Origin: Archangiaceae bacterium
GTDB taxonomy: Bacteria; Myxococcota; Myxococcia; Myxococcales; Myxococcaceae
Direction of reading: 5' to 3'
Assembly: GCA_016879935.1 (NCBI GenBank)
Contig: JAACJQ010000195.1
Location: 1-64,000, forward strand
Length of the DNA: 64,000 nt
Below, in pieces: positions 51,511 to 59,118 of the stretch. Position numbers and translations under genes: made by a program. The stretch's first letter is position 1. Each line of letters opens with the position of its first letter. The notes under the pieces were generated by a model. The model did no database searches and was not told the origin of the DNA. It saw only the letters and a program-made list of their open reading frames with translations.

Positions 51511-52710
51511 GTGGTGGTAGCGTGCCGCTCGTCCGTGTCTTCGATTCAACTGCCGGTCGGTCTCGAGTCGCTCTCCGCCGCGTTTCTGTTCGGGCTGGGC
51601 CTGCTGTTCGGCAGCTTCTTGAACGTCGTCATCCACCGCCTGCCGCGCGCCGAGAGTGAGACGAGCACGTGGTGGGTCGGCTACTCGAGTCTGTGGACTC
51701 CACCGCGCTCGGCCTGCCCGCACTGTGGCCATGAGATTCGCTGGTACGAGAACATTCCCGTCTTCTCGTGGCTGGCGCTGCGAGGGCGGTGCGCTGGCTG
51801 CAAGGCGCCCATTTCTCCGCGCTACGTGCTGGTCGAGCTCCTGACGGGTCTGCTGTTCGCAGCGTGCTTCGTGCGGTTCGGGCTGACGTACCCGCTTCTC
51901 CCCGCGCTGGTGATGATGGTGCTGGTGGTGCCGCTCGTCTTCATCGACGCCGAGCACTGGATTCTGCCGTTCGAGCTGACGCTGCCCGGCATCGTGCTGG
52001 GCATCTCGTTGTCGGTGCCGATGGGGTGGGAAGCCGTCGCGAACTCGGCCATCGGCGCGAGCGTCGCGTTCCTCGCCTTCCGGTTGATGGAGTACTTCGG
52101 TTGGCTGCTGTTCCGCAAAGAAGCCCTCGGTGCAGGAGACAAGTACCTGCTCGCGTTGCTCGGCGCGTTTCTGGGCTGGCGGCCGTTGTTCGCCGTGTTG
52201 TTCCTCTCGTCGTTGCAGGGGGCGGTGTTCGGCGGGTTGAACCTGCTCCTGCGTGGCCGCGCGGGGCCTGAGCGCGAAACGAACCCCGAGACCGGGCAGG
52301 GACAGGCGCCGACCGCTCCAGTCGAAGCAGCGAGCACCCCGACAGCAGCGCCTGGTGAGACGACCACACCAGCGCCTGCCGCAGACTCGTCGCCGGCTGA
52401 AGAAGAGGAGGTCTTCACCTTCACGCCCGACTTCCTGAAGCCGGGGCTCTCGGTCGCACGGCGGCTCGTGCTGCTCCCGTGGACGATGCTGTTCCAGCCG
52501 ATTCCCGACGACCCGGTGATGGAAGCGTCGGCCGAAGGCGAAGCCGCAGAAGAAGTGGAGTGGACGCCTGGGGTGACCTCACTGCCCTTCGGCCCGTGGA
52601 TTGGGCTCGCCGGCATCGAGGTGATGTTGCTGACGCCGTGGCTGCACGCGACGTTCGCGGGCACGCCGTTCGGCATGACGCTCAAGCTGCTGTTCGGCCC
52701 GCCGAGCTGA
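51511..52710 (+). CDS. pilD: Type IV prepilin peptidase (PilD/GspO) with a long insertion
   Basis: GTG at 51511, with a GTG at 51535 as alternative; neither has a clear ribosome site. About 399 residues, polytopic. It has the FGLGLLFGSFLNVVIHRLP start, the two zinc-type CxxC pairs (CPHCGHEIRWYENIP and CAGC), and both catalytic aspartates, in VFIDAEHWILPFELTLPG and ALGAGDKYLLALLGAFLGW. Before the last conserved helices (LPFGPWIGLAGIE) there is a Pro/Ala/Glu-rich insertion of about 100 residues. The enzyme cleaves and N-methylates prepilins at the inner membrane. No pilin gene lies beside it. Confidence 0.92.
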   Translation: MVVACRSSVSSIQLPVGLESLSAAFLFGLGLLFGSFLNVVIHRLPRAESETSTWWVGYSSLWTPPRSACPHCGHEIRWYENIPVFSWLALRGRCAGCKAPISPRYVLVELLTGLLFAACFVRFGLTYPLLPALVMMVLVVPLVFIDAEHWILPFELTLPGIVLGISLSVPMGWEAVANSAIGASVAFLAFRLMEYFGWLLFRKEALGAGDKYLLALLGAFLGWRPLFAVLFLSSLQGAVFGGLNLLLRGRAGPERETNPETGQGQAPTAPVEAASTPTAAPGETTTPAPAADSSPAEEEEVFTFTPDFLKPGLSVARRLVLLPWTMLFQPIPDDPVMEASAEGEAAEEVEWTPGVTSLPFGPWIGLAGIEVMLLTPWLHATFAGTPFGMTLKLLFGPPS

Positions 52711-53844
52711 TCAGTCGAGCACGACGAGATCGTCGCGATGCACGGCCTCGTCCATGCCGCGCCAGCCGAGCACTCCTTCAATCTGCCCGCTCTTGAGCCC
52801 CGCGATGCGGGAGAGGTCTTCCGCCGAATACGCCACGAGCCCGCGGGCGAACGCCTTGCCGTCTGGCCCCGCGATGTCGACCGGGTCTCCGTGCGCGAAC
52901 TGACCCTTCACTTCTGTGAGACCCGACGGCAGCAGGCTCTTCTTCTTGTCGATCAGCGCGACGCGCGCGCCGTCGTCGACGACCAGCGTGCCCTTCGGTT
53001 TGAGCGCATGCGCGATCCACGCGGCGCGGGCGTCACGATGTGAGGCGAGCGGCTCGAACACGGTGCCGAGATCGGCGCCTTCGAACAGGCCCGTCAACGC
53101 GCCGCTCCGATGCCCTTCTGCGATGACACAGCGAAGGCCCAGCTCGGTCACCCGCGCGGCTGCTTTCAGCTTCGTCGCCATGCCGCCGGTGCCCACGCTG
53201 CTGCCGCTGCCACCAGCCGCCTTCAACATCGCGGGCGTCACCTGCTCGACGAGGGGAATGCGCTTCGCGCTCGGGTTCGTGCGCGGGTCGGCGTCGTAGA
53301 GCCCGTCGACGTCGCTCAAGATGATCAACACGTCGGCCTGCACCAGCCCCGCGACGAGCCCGGCGAGCGTGTCGTTGTCGCCGAACTTGATCTCGTCGAC
53401 CGAGACGGTGTCGTTCTCGTTGATCACCGGCACCACGCCGTGGCTGATCAACCGCTCGAGCGCGTGGCGGGCGTTCAAGTAGCGCCGCCGGTCCTGCACG
53501 TCGGAGTGCGTGAGCAACACCTGCGCGACGACCTTCGGCGCGAGCGCCTCTTCCCACGCGCGCATCAACCGGCTCTGCCCCACGGCCGCGCAGGCCTGTT
53601 TTCCAGGAATGTCCTTCGGGCGCGCCTCGAGCCCCAGGCGTTCGACGCCGAGCGCGATGGCGCCCGACGACACCACGATGAGCTCGCGACCCTCGGCGAG
53701 CGCGAGCAGCTCCTTCGCGAGCTTCTCGAAGTGCCCTCGATGGAACTTGCCGGTCGCGTGCGTCAGCGCGTTGGTGCCGATCTTCACGACGACGCGGCGC
53801 GCCTGTGCCAACGCCTCTCGCCCTGTCTTCCGTCTCACGGTCAC
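52711..53844 (-). CDS. proB: Glutamate 5-kinase
   Basis: GTG at 53844 (GTG at 53838 also possible); 377 residues, the size of the AAK-plus-PUA form. Kinase motifs: VVVKIGTNAL, VSSGAIALG, VINENDTVSVDEIKFGDNDTLA, LSDVDGLYDADP and GTGGMATKLKAA. The C-terminal PUA domain starts near DPVDIAGPDG. It catalyses the first step of proline synthesis. proA is not adjacent. The gene ends at the base after the convergent prepilin peptidase gene. Confidence 0.97.
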   Translation of the reverse strand: MTVRRKTGREALAQARRVVVKIGTNALTHATGKFHRGHFEKLAKELLALAEGRELIVVSSGAIALGVERLGLEARPKDIPGKQACAAVGQSRLMRAWEEALAPKVVAQVLLTHSDVQDRRRYLNARHALERLISHGVVPVINENDTVSVDEIKFGDNDTLAGLVAGLVQADVLIILSDVDGLYDADPRTNPSAKRIPLVEQVTPAMLKAAGGSGSSVGTGGMATKLKAAARVTELGLRCVIAEGHRSGALTGLFEGADLGTVFEPLASHRDARAAWIAHALKPKGTLVVDDGARVALIDKKKSLLPSGLTEVKGQFAHGDPVDIAGPDGKAFARGLVAYSAEDLSRIAGLKSGQIEGVLGWRGMDEAVHRDDLVVLD

Positions 53845-54042
53845 GGCGCCCGCATATCACCGGCGCGCGCCGTCTTGACCGAACGAGCGGCCGCGTTCTC
53901 ACGAACACGCGCGAACGAAGCGACGACCCACGACGAGGACGACGGAATCGACCACGTCAAGGCGGTGCGCCGCTTGTTTCATCCGAGCGCCCGCAGTCTC
54001 CTTCTGTTCGTTCGCGAAGCGCTGTCGATGGAGGCCGACCCG

Positions 54043-54402
54043 ATGCGCCCTCACCTGGACGTCGCAGAGACGATGCACGAAGCCGGAGGCAGCCTGCTCG
54101 AGCGGGCCCTCGACCCCGAGCGTTGGGCGCTGCCGACCCGCCGCGTGAACAAAGAGAACCTCTGTCAGGTGGGCAGCGTGCAGGTGTGCGCCTCGCTCGA
54201 CATCACACCCACGCTCGACACCTTCATTCGCATCTCGTTCCGCGGACCGAGCCTGTCGCCCATGCAGGCCGCCGAGCTGCTCGAGCAGTTCGTCTCGAAG
54301 CGCTTCACCTACGTTCCGAACGCCGAGTGGTTCGTCGAGATCGACGCCCGCAAGTGGATTCACTTCTCGCGGAAGTACACGGAGCAGCGACTCGAGGCTT
54401 GA
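54043..54402 (+). CDS. Small unrecognised protein, first gene of a coupled operon
   Basis: ATG at 54043 is chosen because GGAGG lies eight bases upstream; the frame is open further 5' but overlaps no other start with such a site. 119 residues, soluble, no signal peptide: starts MRPHLDVAETMHEAGG and contains CQVGSVQVCASLDITP. No family recognised. It lies 17 bases upstream of the secreted-protein pair and is likely the first gene of the unit up to 56387. Confidence 0.6.
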   Translation: MRPHLDVAETMHEAGGSLLERALDPERWALPTRRVNKENLCQVGSVQVCASLDITPTLDTFIRISFRGPSLSPMQAAELLEQFVSKRFTYVPNAEWFVEIDARKWIHFSRKYTEQRLEA

Positions 54403-54419
54403 GGCAGACTGCTGGCCTC

Positions 54420-54704
54420 ATGAAACGACTCCTCCTCGTCGCCACGCTCGCGCTGTCGTCGGTTGCGCTCGCCGACCTCGTGTCGGACACCGAGTCGGCC
54501 TGCCGCGACAAGAAGGCCGGTGACGCCTGCCGCGCGAGCCTCTCGGCCGGCGTGTGCACGGCCTCGAAGTGCAGCCGCAACGACTACAGCGAGGGCATTC
54601 CGCCGAAGCAGAAGGTCGTCGACTGCCTGAAGTGCCTCGAAGCGACCACCGACGGTGGCGTCGCGACGAAGAAGCCGAAGAAGACGTACGGGAGCGCGCC
54701 ATGA
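54420..54704 (+). CDS. Small secreted six-Cys protein with DYSEGIPPK motif
   Basis: ATG at 54420; 94 residues with signal peptide (LALSSVALA). The mature protein has six cysteines (ACRDKKAGDAC, GVCTASKCSR, VDCLKC) and the motif DYSEGIPPK. It is a paralogue of the next gene product, which shares the spacing and the DYSEGVPPK motif but has only four of these cysteines. The C-terminus is Lys-rich (KKPKKTYG) and has no membrane helix. Its stop overlaps the next start (ATGA). Confidence 0.8.
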   Translation: MKRLLLVATLALSSVALADLVSDTESACRDKKAGDACRASLSAGVCTASKCSRNDYSEGIPPKQKVVDCLKCLEATTDGGVATKKPKKTYGSAP

Positions 54705-55051
54705 GAACCCTGACCCTCGCCGTCCTGCTCGTGGCAGGCGTCGCCCTCGCCGACATTCCCCCTTCGAACTCGACGCAGTGCCACAGCGCGCAGACGGGCG
54801 CGGCGTGCACCACCGACGACGGCAAGCCGGGCACCTGCCTCAAGCAGCTGGTCAGCCGACTGGACTACAGCGAGGGCGTCCCTCCGAAGACGAAGCAGGT
54901 CGAGATGCTGCTCTGCGTGGCCAGCGTGACGGCGCGGTCGACCGCCACCAGCTCGCCTCCATTCTTCGCCGCCGGCGCGTTGATGCTGGTGATGCTGGGC
55001 CTCATCGTCACGAAGCTCGTGAGCCGCGGCCGCCGGAGCGCCGCTGCGTGA
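54701..55051 (+). CDS. Membrane-tethered four-Cys paralogue with DYSEGVPPK motif
   Basis: ATG at 54701 overlaps the previous stop. 116 residues: signal peptide (LLVAGVALA), domain with four cysteines and DYSEGVPPK, then a C-terminal hydrophobic helix (FFAAGALMLVMLGLIV) followed by a basic end (SRGRR). This tail resembles a CTERM-like anchor. Compared with its neighbour, the Cys before SRxDYSEG is Val and the Cys eight to nine residues after PPK is Met. Its stop overlaps the next start as GTGA. Confidence 0.8.
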   Translation: MRTLTLAVLLVAGVALADIPPSNSTQCHSAQTGAACTTDDGKPGTCLKQLVSRLDYSEGVPPKTKQVEMLLCVASVTARSTATSSPPFFAAGALMLVMLGLIVTKLVSRGRRSAAA

Positions 55052-56043
55052 GCGTGGCGGGCGCGATCCTCGCTCCGGTGGACTCGGTCCGCTCGGCGAT
55101 TCTGAAGGTCGCCTCGCCGTGGGTCAGCCCTCTCTTCGCCGATCGCCGCCGCCGGGTGTGGTGGCTCGGCGTCGTCTCGGTCGTCAGCGCCTTCGTCGTC
55201 ACGGGCCTGGTGCCGCTGTGGAGCCTCGCGCTGGGCCCCGTGCTCCTCGGGGTGCCTCACCTCGTCTCCGACGTGCGGTACCTCGTCGTTCGCCCGAAGC
55301 TGCATCACAAGCCGTGGCTGCTCGTGCTGGTCGGTGCGCCGCTGCTCGCGACCTCCCTCGGCGCGGGGCCTGAAGTCGGCGTGCTGGCCATCGTCCCTGC
55401 GGTGTTCGGCGCGGGCTTCTCGTGGCGGCTCGTCGTCGTCGCCTTCGTGTGGCTCGCGTTGACGGCCGCTGCGTACCTCGAGCCCTTCGGCTTTCAGCTC
55501 GCCTTCGTGCACGCCCACAACCTCCTCGCCGTGCTGCTCTGGTGGAGCCTGACGGCTCGCGCGAAATCGATGGCGTGGGTTCCCCTGCTCACCGTCGGCG
55601 GCGCCGTCGCGATTCTCGCCGGTGCGCTCGACCCGCTCGTCACCTGGAGCGGTGGCTGGAGCGCGCCGTGGACGGGCACGAGCTTCACGGAGTTCGTCGA
55701 GAACATCACCCCTGCCCTCGACCCGACGCTCGCCGGGCGGCTCGTGCTCTCGTTCTGCTTTCTGCAATCGGTGCACTACGCGGTGTGGCTCAGGCTCGTG
55801 CCCGACGACGCGAGACCACGCCCGGCGCCACGCACCTTCGCCGCGAGCTGGGACGCGTTGGTGGCCGACTTCGGGCTCGCGCCGCTGCTCGTCTTCGTCG
55901 CGCTCTCGTTGGGGCTGGCGGTGTGGGGCGCCGTCACGCTCCCGGGCGCGCGGCTCGGCTACCTGCAGCTCGCGGCGTTTCATGGCTACCTCGAGCTCGC
56001 CATCGCCGCCCGGTGGTTCGCGTTCGGGCGCGCCTCGACATGA
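55048..56043 (+). CDS. Polytopic membrane protein, possibly Brp/Blh-like
   Basis: GTG at 55048 overlaps the upstream stop. 331 residues with about nine hydrophobic segments. Histidines sit in motifs typical of diiron/iron membrane oxygenases: GVPHLVSDVRYLV, FVHAHNLLAVLLWW, FLQSVHYAVWLRLVP and AFHGYLELA. GxPHxxxDxxYL and the HYxxW motif recall the Brp/Blh beta-carotene 15,15'-dioxygenase family, but the match is partial and no carotenoid gene is nearby. It is coupled to the two DYSEG proteins and to the small membrane protein downstream. Confidence 0.7.
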   Translation: MSVAGAILAPVDSVRSAILKVASPWVSPLFADRRRRVWWLGVVSVVSAFVVTGLVPLWSLALGPVLLGVPHLVSDVRYLVVRPKLHHKPWLLVLVGAPLLATSLGAGPEVGVLAIVPAVFGAGFSWRLVVVAFVWLALTAAAYLEPFGFQLAFVHAHNLLAVLLWWSLTARAKSMAWVPLLTVGGAVAILAGALDPLVTWSGGWSAPWTGTSFTEFVENITPALDPTLAGRLVLSFCFLQSVHYAVWLRLVPDDARPRPAPRTFAASWDALVADFGLAPLLVFVALSLGLAVWGAVTLPGARLGYLQLAAFHGYLELAIAARWFAFGRAST

Positions 56044-56387
56044 GCGCGTTTCTCGAGAGCGCGTTGGGCGCCTGGCTCGTCGGCTTTCTCTTCACGCAGG
56101 CCATCGAGGTGCCGCTGTACCTGCGCATCACGCACGGCAGGTGGGCCACCTCGGTGCTCGCGTCGACGCTCACGCACCCCATCGTGTGGTTCGTCTTCCC
56201 GGCGCTGTGCCCGCTGTCGTGGGGCTACTGGGGCATGGTCGCCGCAGCCGAGGTGTTCGCGGTGGTGGGCGAGACGGTGTGGCTGCGGGTGAACGGTGTG
56301 GCGTGCGCGCTCAAGTGGGCGTTCGTCGTCAACGCCGCGAGCGCGGTCGGAGGCCTGCTCTTGCGCGCGACGTTCGACGTGCCCTGA
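56040..56387 (+). CDS. Small membrane protein coupled to the Brp-like gene
   Basis: ATG at 56040 overlaps the previous stop (ATGA). 115 residues with about three membrane helices; FTQAIEVPLYLRITHGRW, THPIVWFVFP and a Glu in AAAEVFAVVGETVWL are the most distinctive stretches. No family is recognised with certainty. Last gene of the coupled operon; it ends one base before the convergent cyclase gene. Confidence 0.75.
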   Translation: MSAFLESALGAWLVGFLFTQAIEVPLYLRITHGRWATSVLASTLTHPIVWFVFPALCPLSWGYWGMVAAAEVFAVVGETVWLRVNGVACALKWAFVVNAASAVGGLLLRATFDVP

Positions 56388-57989
56388 TCAGATGCCGTTG
56401 AGCCGGTAGTACCGCAGCGGCTGCGCGACGTTCTTCACCGGCGTCTCGTCGAGCGAACCGATGGTGTACTTCGCGAGCGCCGGGTCCTTCAGGGGCGACG
56501 CGGCTTCCCACGCTTCTTTCATCACCAGCGTCTCGCGGAACGCACCGAGCGACTGCAGGCGCGCCGTCTGGTTCATGCCCGTCGAGAAGCTCGTGTAGTT
56601 GCGGTTCGGGCCGAAGAGGCCGCAGAAGCTGACCGCGAGGTTCACGCCGATGGCGACGCCGAGGCCCGGCATCTTGAGAATCTCCGACAGCCGGCTGATC
56701 TCGGGGTGCGCGCTCATCGTGTCACGCGTGAAGGCCTGAATCTCGGCCGCAGCCTTGATGGCCGCCACCGCGCGATTGCCCGGCGAGTCCTTGAAGAAGG
56801 GGGGGCCGAAGAGGCCGATGACGCAGTCTCCGACCATCTTGTCGAACACGCCGCCGTGCCGATGAAGAATGCGCACCGACTCGGCCGACCAGTCGTCGAC
56901 GAACTTGCCGATGCGCTCGGGCCGCTCGAGCACCTGCTCACAGATGCGCGTGAAGCCGTTGATGTCGGCGAAGAGAATGCCCACCTCTTCGGCGCGCGGA
57001 GCGAGGTAGCGCCGCTCGTAGTCGGGGTCTTTCAACAGCTCGTCGATGGCCTGCGACGAGAAGAACTGCGAGAGGTGAATGCGCTCGCGGTTGTAGTCGA
57101 TGAGGCGCTGCGAGAGCGTCGACGCGAGCAGCCGCAGCAGGTCGATGGTGTACGCCGAGAAGCCGTCGCCGCCGCTCCAGACCATGATCTTGCCGAGGGC
57201 GTGCGAGTCGCCGACGCCGCTGATCAACACCGTCTCGACCGCTTTGCGCTCGCCCAGCACCTGCGCGAGGTGTTTGTCGCTGGGCGTGATCAGGTTCGGG
57301 CCATACGCACGAATCGCGTCTTCGAGCGTGGTGAAGCGGCGGCCGTTCGACGCGTGCTCGAGCTGGCCGTACTTGTACATGCGGTAGTGCAGGGCGCCCG
57401 ACTCCACCGCGTCGCGGTAGAGCAGCAGAAAGCCCGGCAGCTTCACCTTCTCGCACAGCGCCCGCACCGCGCCGTCCATGCCGACTTCGAAGACGCGGTT
57501 GGCCAGGTACGTGTTGATGGTGACGAGCAGCTGGTGCTTCTCGGCGGCGGTCTGAATCGAGGCCAGCACGGTGTCGAGCTCTTCGGCGATGGTCTCGAGC
57601 GCGCGCGCGAGCTTCGCCGCGTCACTGGTGCGGTCGCCCTCGTAGAGAATACCGATGGAGCCGACCGGCGTGCCCACCACGTCGAGCTGCTGGGAGACGA
57701 AGGTGTGGCCGCTCTCGAGCTTGCGCACGCCCCAGCGGCTGCCCGTGAGCAGGGTGCCGGGGAACACGCCGTCGAACTCGCCGTGTGAGAACGTGGTCGA
57801 GACGAGCTCTTCGTCGAGCGTCGTCACGCACATGCCTCGCGCGCCGATGAGGTGCATGACGGGCGGGAAGAGCCGGTTGAACGCCTTCTCGACGCTCTCG
57901 CGATGCTTGAGCGACTCCTCGAGCAGGTCGTCGACGGTTCGGTTCAGCTCCCGCAGGTGCTTCAGCTCTTCCAGCGTCAGGTCGTCCAT
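56388..57989 (-). CDS. Class III adenylate/guanylate cyclase with N-terminal GAF-like region
   Basis: ATG at 57989, alternative ATG at 58022; 533 residues, no membrane segment. The N-terminal 320 residues comprise a coiled start and one or two GAF-like domains (LLVTINTYLANRVFEVGMDG). The cyclase catalytic domain (about 345-515) has both metal-binding Asp (ILFADINGFT and GDCVIGLFGPP) and the FSTGMNQTARLQSLG transition-state region. The product, cAMP or cGMP, cannot be assigned surely. Likely a cytosolic sensor making a cyclic nucleotide. Confidence 0.9.
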   Translation of the reverse strand: MDDLTLEELKHLRELNRTVDDLLEESLKHRESVEKAFNRLFPPVMHLIGARGMCVTTLDEELVSTTFSHGEFDGVFPGTLLTGSRWGVRKLESGHTFVSQQLDVVGTPVGSIGILYEGDRTSDAAKLARALETIAEELDTVLASIQTAAEKHQLLVTINTYLANRVFEVGMDGAVRALCEKVKLPGFLLLYRDAVESGALHYRMYKYGQLEHASNGRRFTTLEDAIRAYGPNLITPSDKHLAQVLGERKAVETVLISGVGDSHALGKIMVWSGGDGFSAYTIDLLRLLASTLSQRLIDYNRERIHLSQFFSSQAIDELLKDPDYERRYLAPRAEEVGILFADINGFTRICEQVLERPERIGKFVDDWSAESVRILHRHGGVFDKMVGDCVIGLFGPPFFKDSPGNRAVAAIKAAAEIQAFTRDTMSAHPEISRLSEILKMPGLGVAIGVNLAVSFCGLFGPNRNYTSFSTGMNQTARLQSLGAFRETLVMKEAWEAASPLKDPALAKYTIGSLDETPVKNVAQPLRYYRLNGI

Positions 57990-58068
57990 CGGCACACACG
58001 GGAGGGTACCACGCGTGGGCATTTGGCCGAGAACTTCGCCGCGCCCGGAATGGAGGTAGACTGATCAC

Positions 58069-58362
58069 ATGCTGATCGCGCTTGCCGCTTCCCTCCTCGT
58101 CTCCACGTCGTCTGGCACTCGCCCGAACACGTACAACGAACGATGGTTGTGCGACCTGTGGGCAGGGGCTCAGTGCCACGCCACCAGCTGCCAGAAGGAC
58201 GGCAAAGACCGCTGCCAGGCCGTCTCGAAGCAGTGCCAGGAGACGAGCAAGCGCGTCGAGGTCGACTCGGGCCGTGCGCAGAAGAAGGCCGCGTGTGCGC
58301 GCGCGTTGCTGGCGCAGACGTGTGGTTCGCCGAAGCCGCCCGAGTGCGACGGGCTGCTCTGA
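58069..58362 (+). CDS. Small secreted Cys-rich protein
   Basis: ATG at 58069; GGAGG lies upstream at a rather long distance of about 13 bases. 97 residues with signal peptide (ALAASLLVSTSSG) and eight cysteines (LCDLWAGAQCHATSC, RCQAVSKQC, CARALLAQTC). No family is recognised. The gene stands alone between a divergent cyclase gene and an Uma2-type gene. Confidence 0.65.
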   Translation: MLIALAASLLVSTSSGTRPNTYNERWLCDLWAGAQCHATSCQKDGKDRCQAVSKQCQETSKRVEVDSGRAQKKAACARALLAQTCGSPKPPECDGLL

Positions 58363-58410
58363 GGCCTTCAGGTCGTTGCGTCGCTCCAGCAGACGACGGA
58401 CACTCCCGAC

Positions 58411-58977
58411 ATGTTGACCATCGCTGAAGTCCAGCCCTTCGAGGTCCACCGCCTCGATCGAGCCGCGTACCATCAGCTCTCCGACGCGGGCGCGTTCACC
58501 GGCAAGAAGGTGCAACTCATCGACGGAGTCATCGTCACCATGAACTCGATGGGGCCGCCTCACGCGTTCGTCGTCGGGAAGTTGAATCAGCTCCTGAGTC
58601 TCCAGCTGGGAGACTCCCGCATCATTCGAGTCGGCTTGCCGCTGGCGCTGTCGGAGCGCTCGGAGCCTGAGCCCGACCTCGCCGTGGTGTCCGAGAAAGA
58701 CACGGACCCGGGCGCTGACCATCCCTCCAGCTCGCCGTTGATCATCGAGGTCTCCGACTCCAGTCGCACCTTCGATCTCGGCCTCAAGGCTGACCTCTAC
58801 GCCGCAGCTCGCCTGCCCGAGTACTGGGTGGTCGACCTCAAGAACGCGAAGATCGTCGTGCACCTCGAACCGAAGAAGGGCCGGTACCAGCGCGTTCACC
58901 GCTTCGGGCGCGGCAAAGCAGTCACCTCCACCATCGCGCCGCGGGTGACCATCAAGGTGAACGACCTCTTCGTCTGA
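58411..58977 (+). CDS. Uma2-family (DUF820) nuclease-like protein
   Basis: ATG at 58411; 188 residues. Restriction-endonuclease-like fold of the Uma2 family: LIDGVIVTM, PHAFVVGKLN, EPDLAVV, PLIIEVSDSS, DLGLKADLYA and LPEYWVVDL contain the PD-(D/E)XK-type residues (Asp in PDLAVV, Glu and Lys in IIEV...KADLY). Function of the family is not established; many genomes carry dozens of copies. No partner gene is evident. Confidence 0.92.
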   Translation: MLTIAEVQPFEVHRLDRAAYHQLSDAGAFTGKKVQLIDGVIVTMNSMGPPHAFVVGKLNQLLSLQLGDSRIIRVGLPLALSERSEPEPDLAVVSEKDTDPGADHPSSSPLIIEVSDSSRTFDLGLKADLYAAARLPEYWVVDLKNAKIVVHLEPKKGRYQRVHRFGRGKAVTSTIAPRVTIKVNDLFV

Positions 58978-59118
58978 GCACGCCTCCCCCCAGTTCGTGC
59001 AGGCACCAGACCTGAACAGAAGGCCCCCTCGAGACGTTCGACCCGCATGCGCCACCCCGCCGGGTTGATCAGCCGTTCCGCGTGCATGGGCCCACCAAAG
59101 TCGTGTAGGAGCCGGGGC

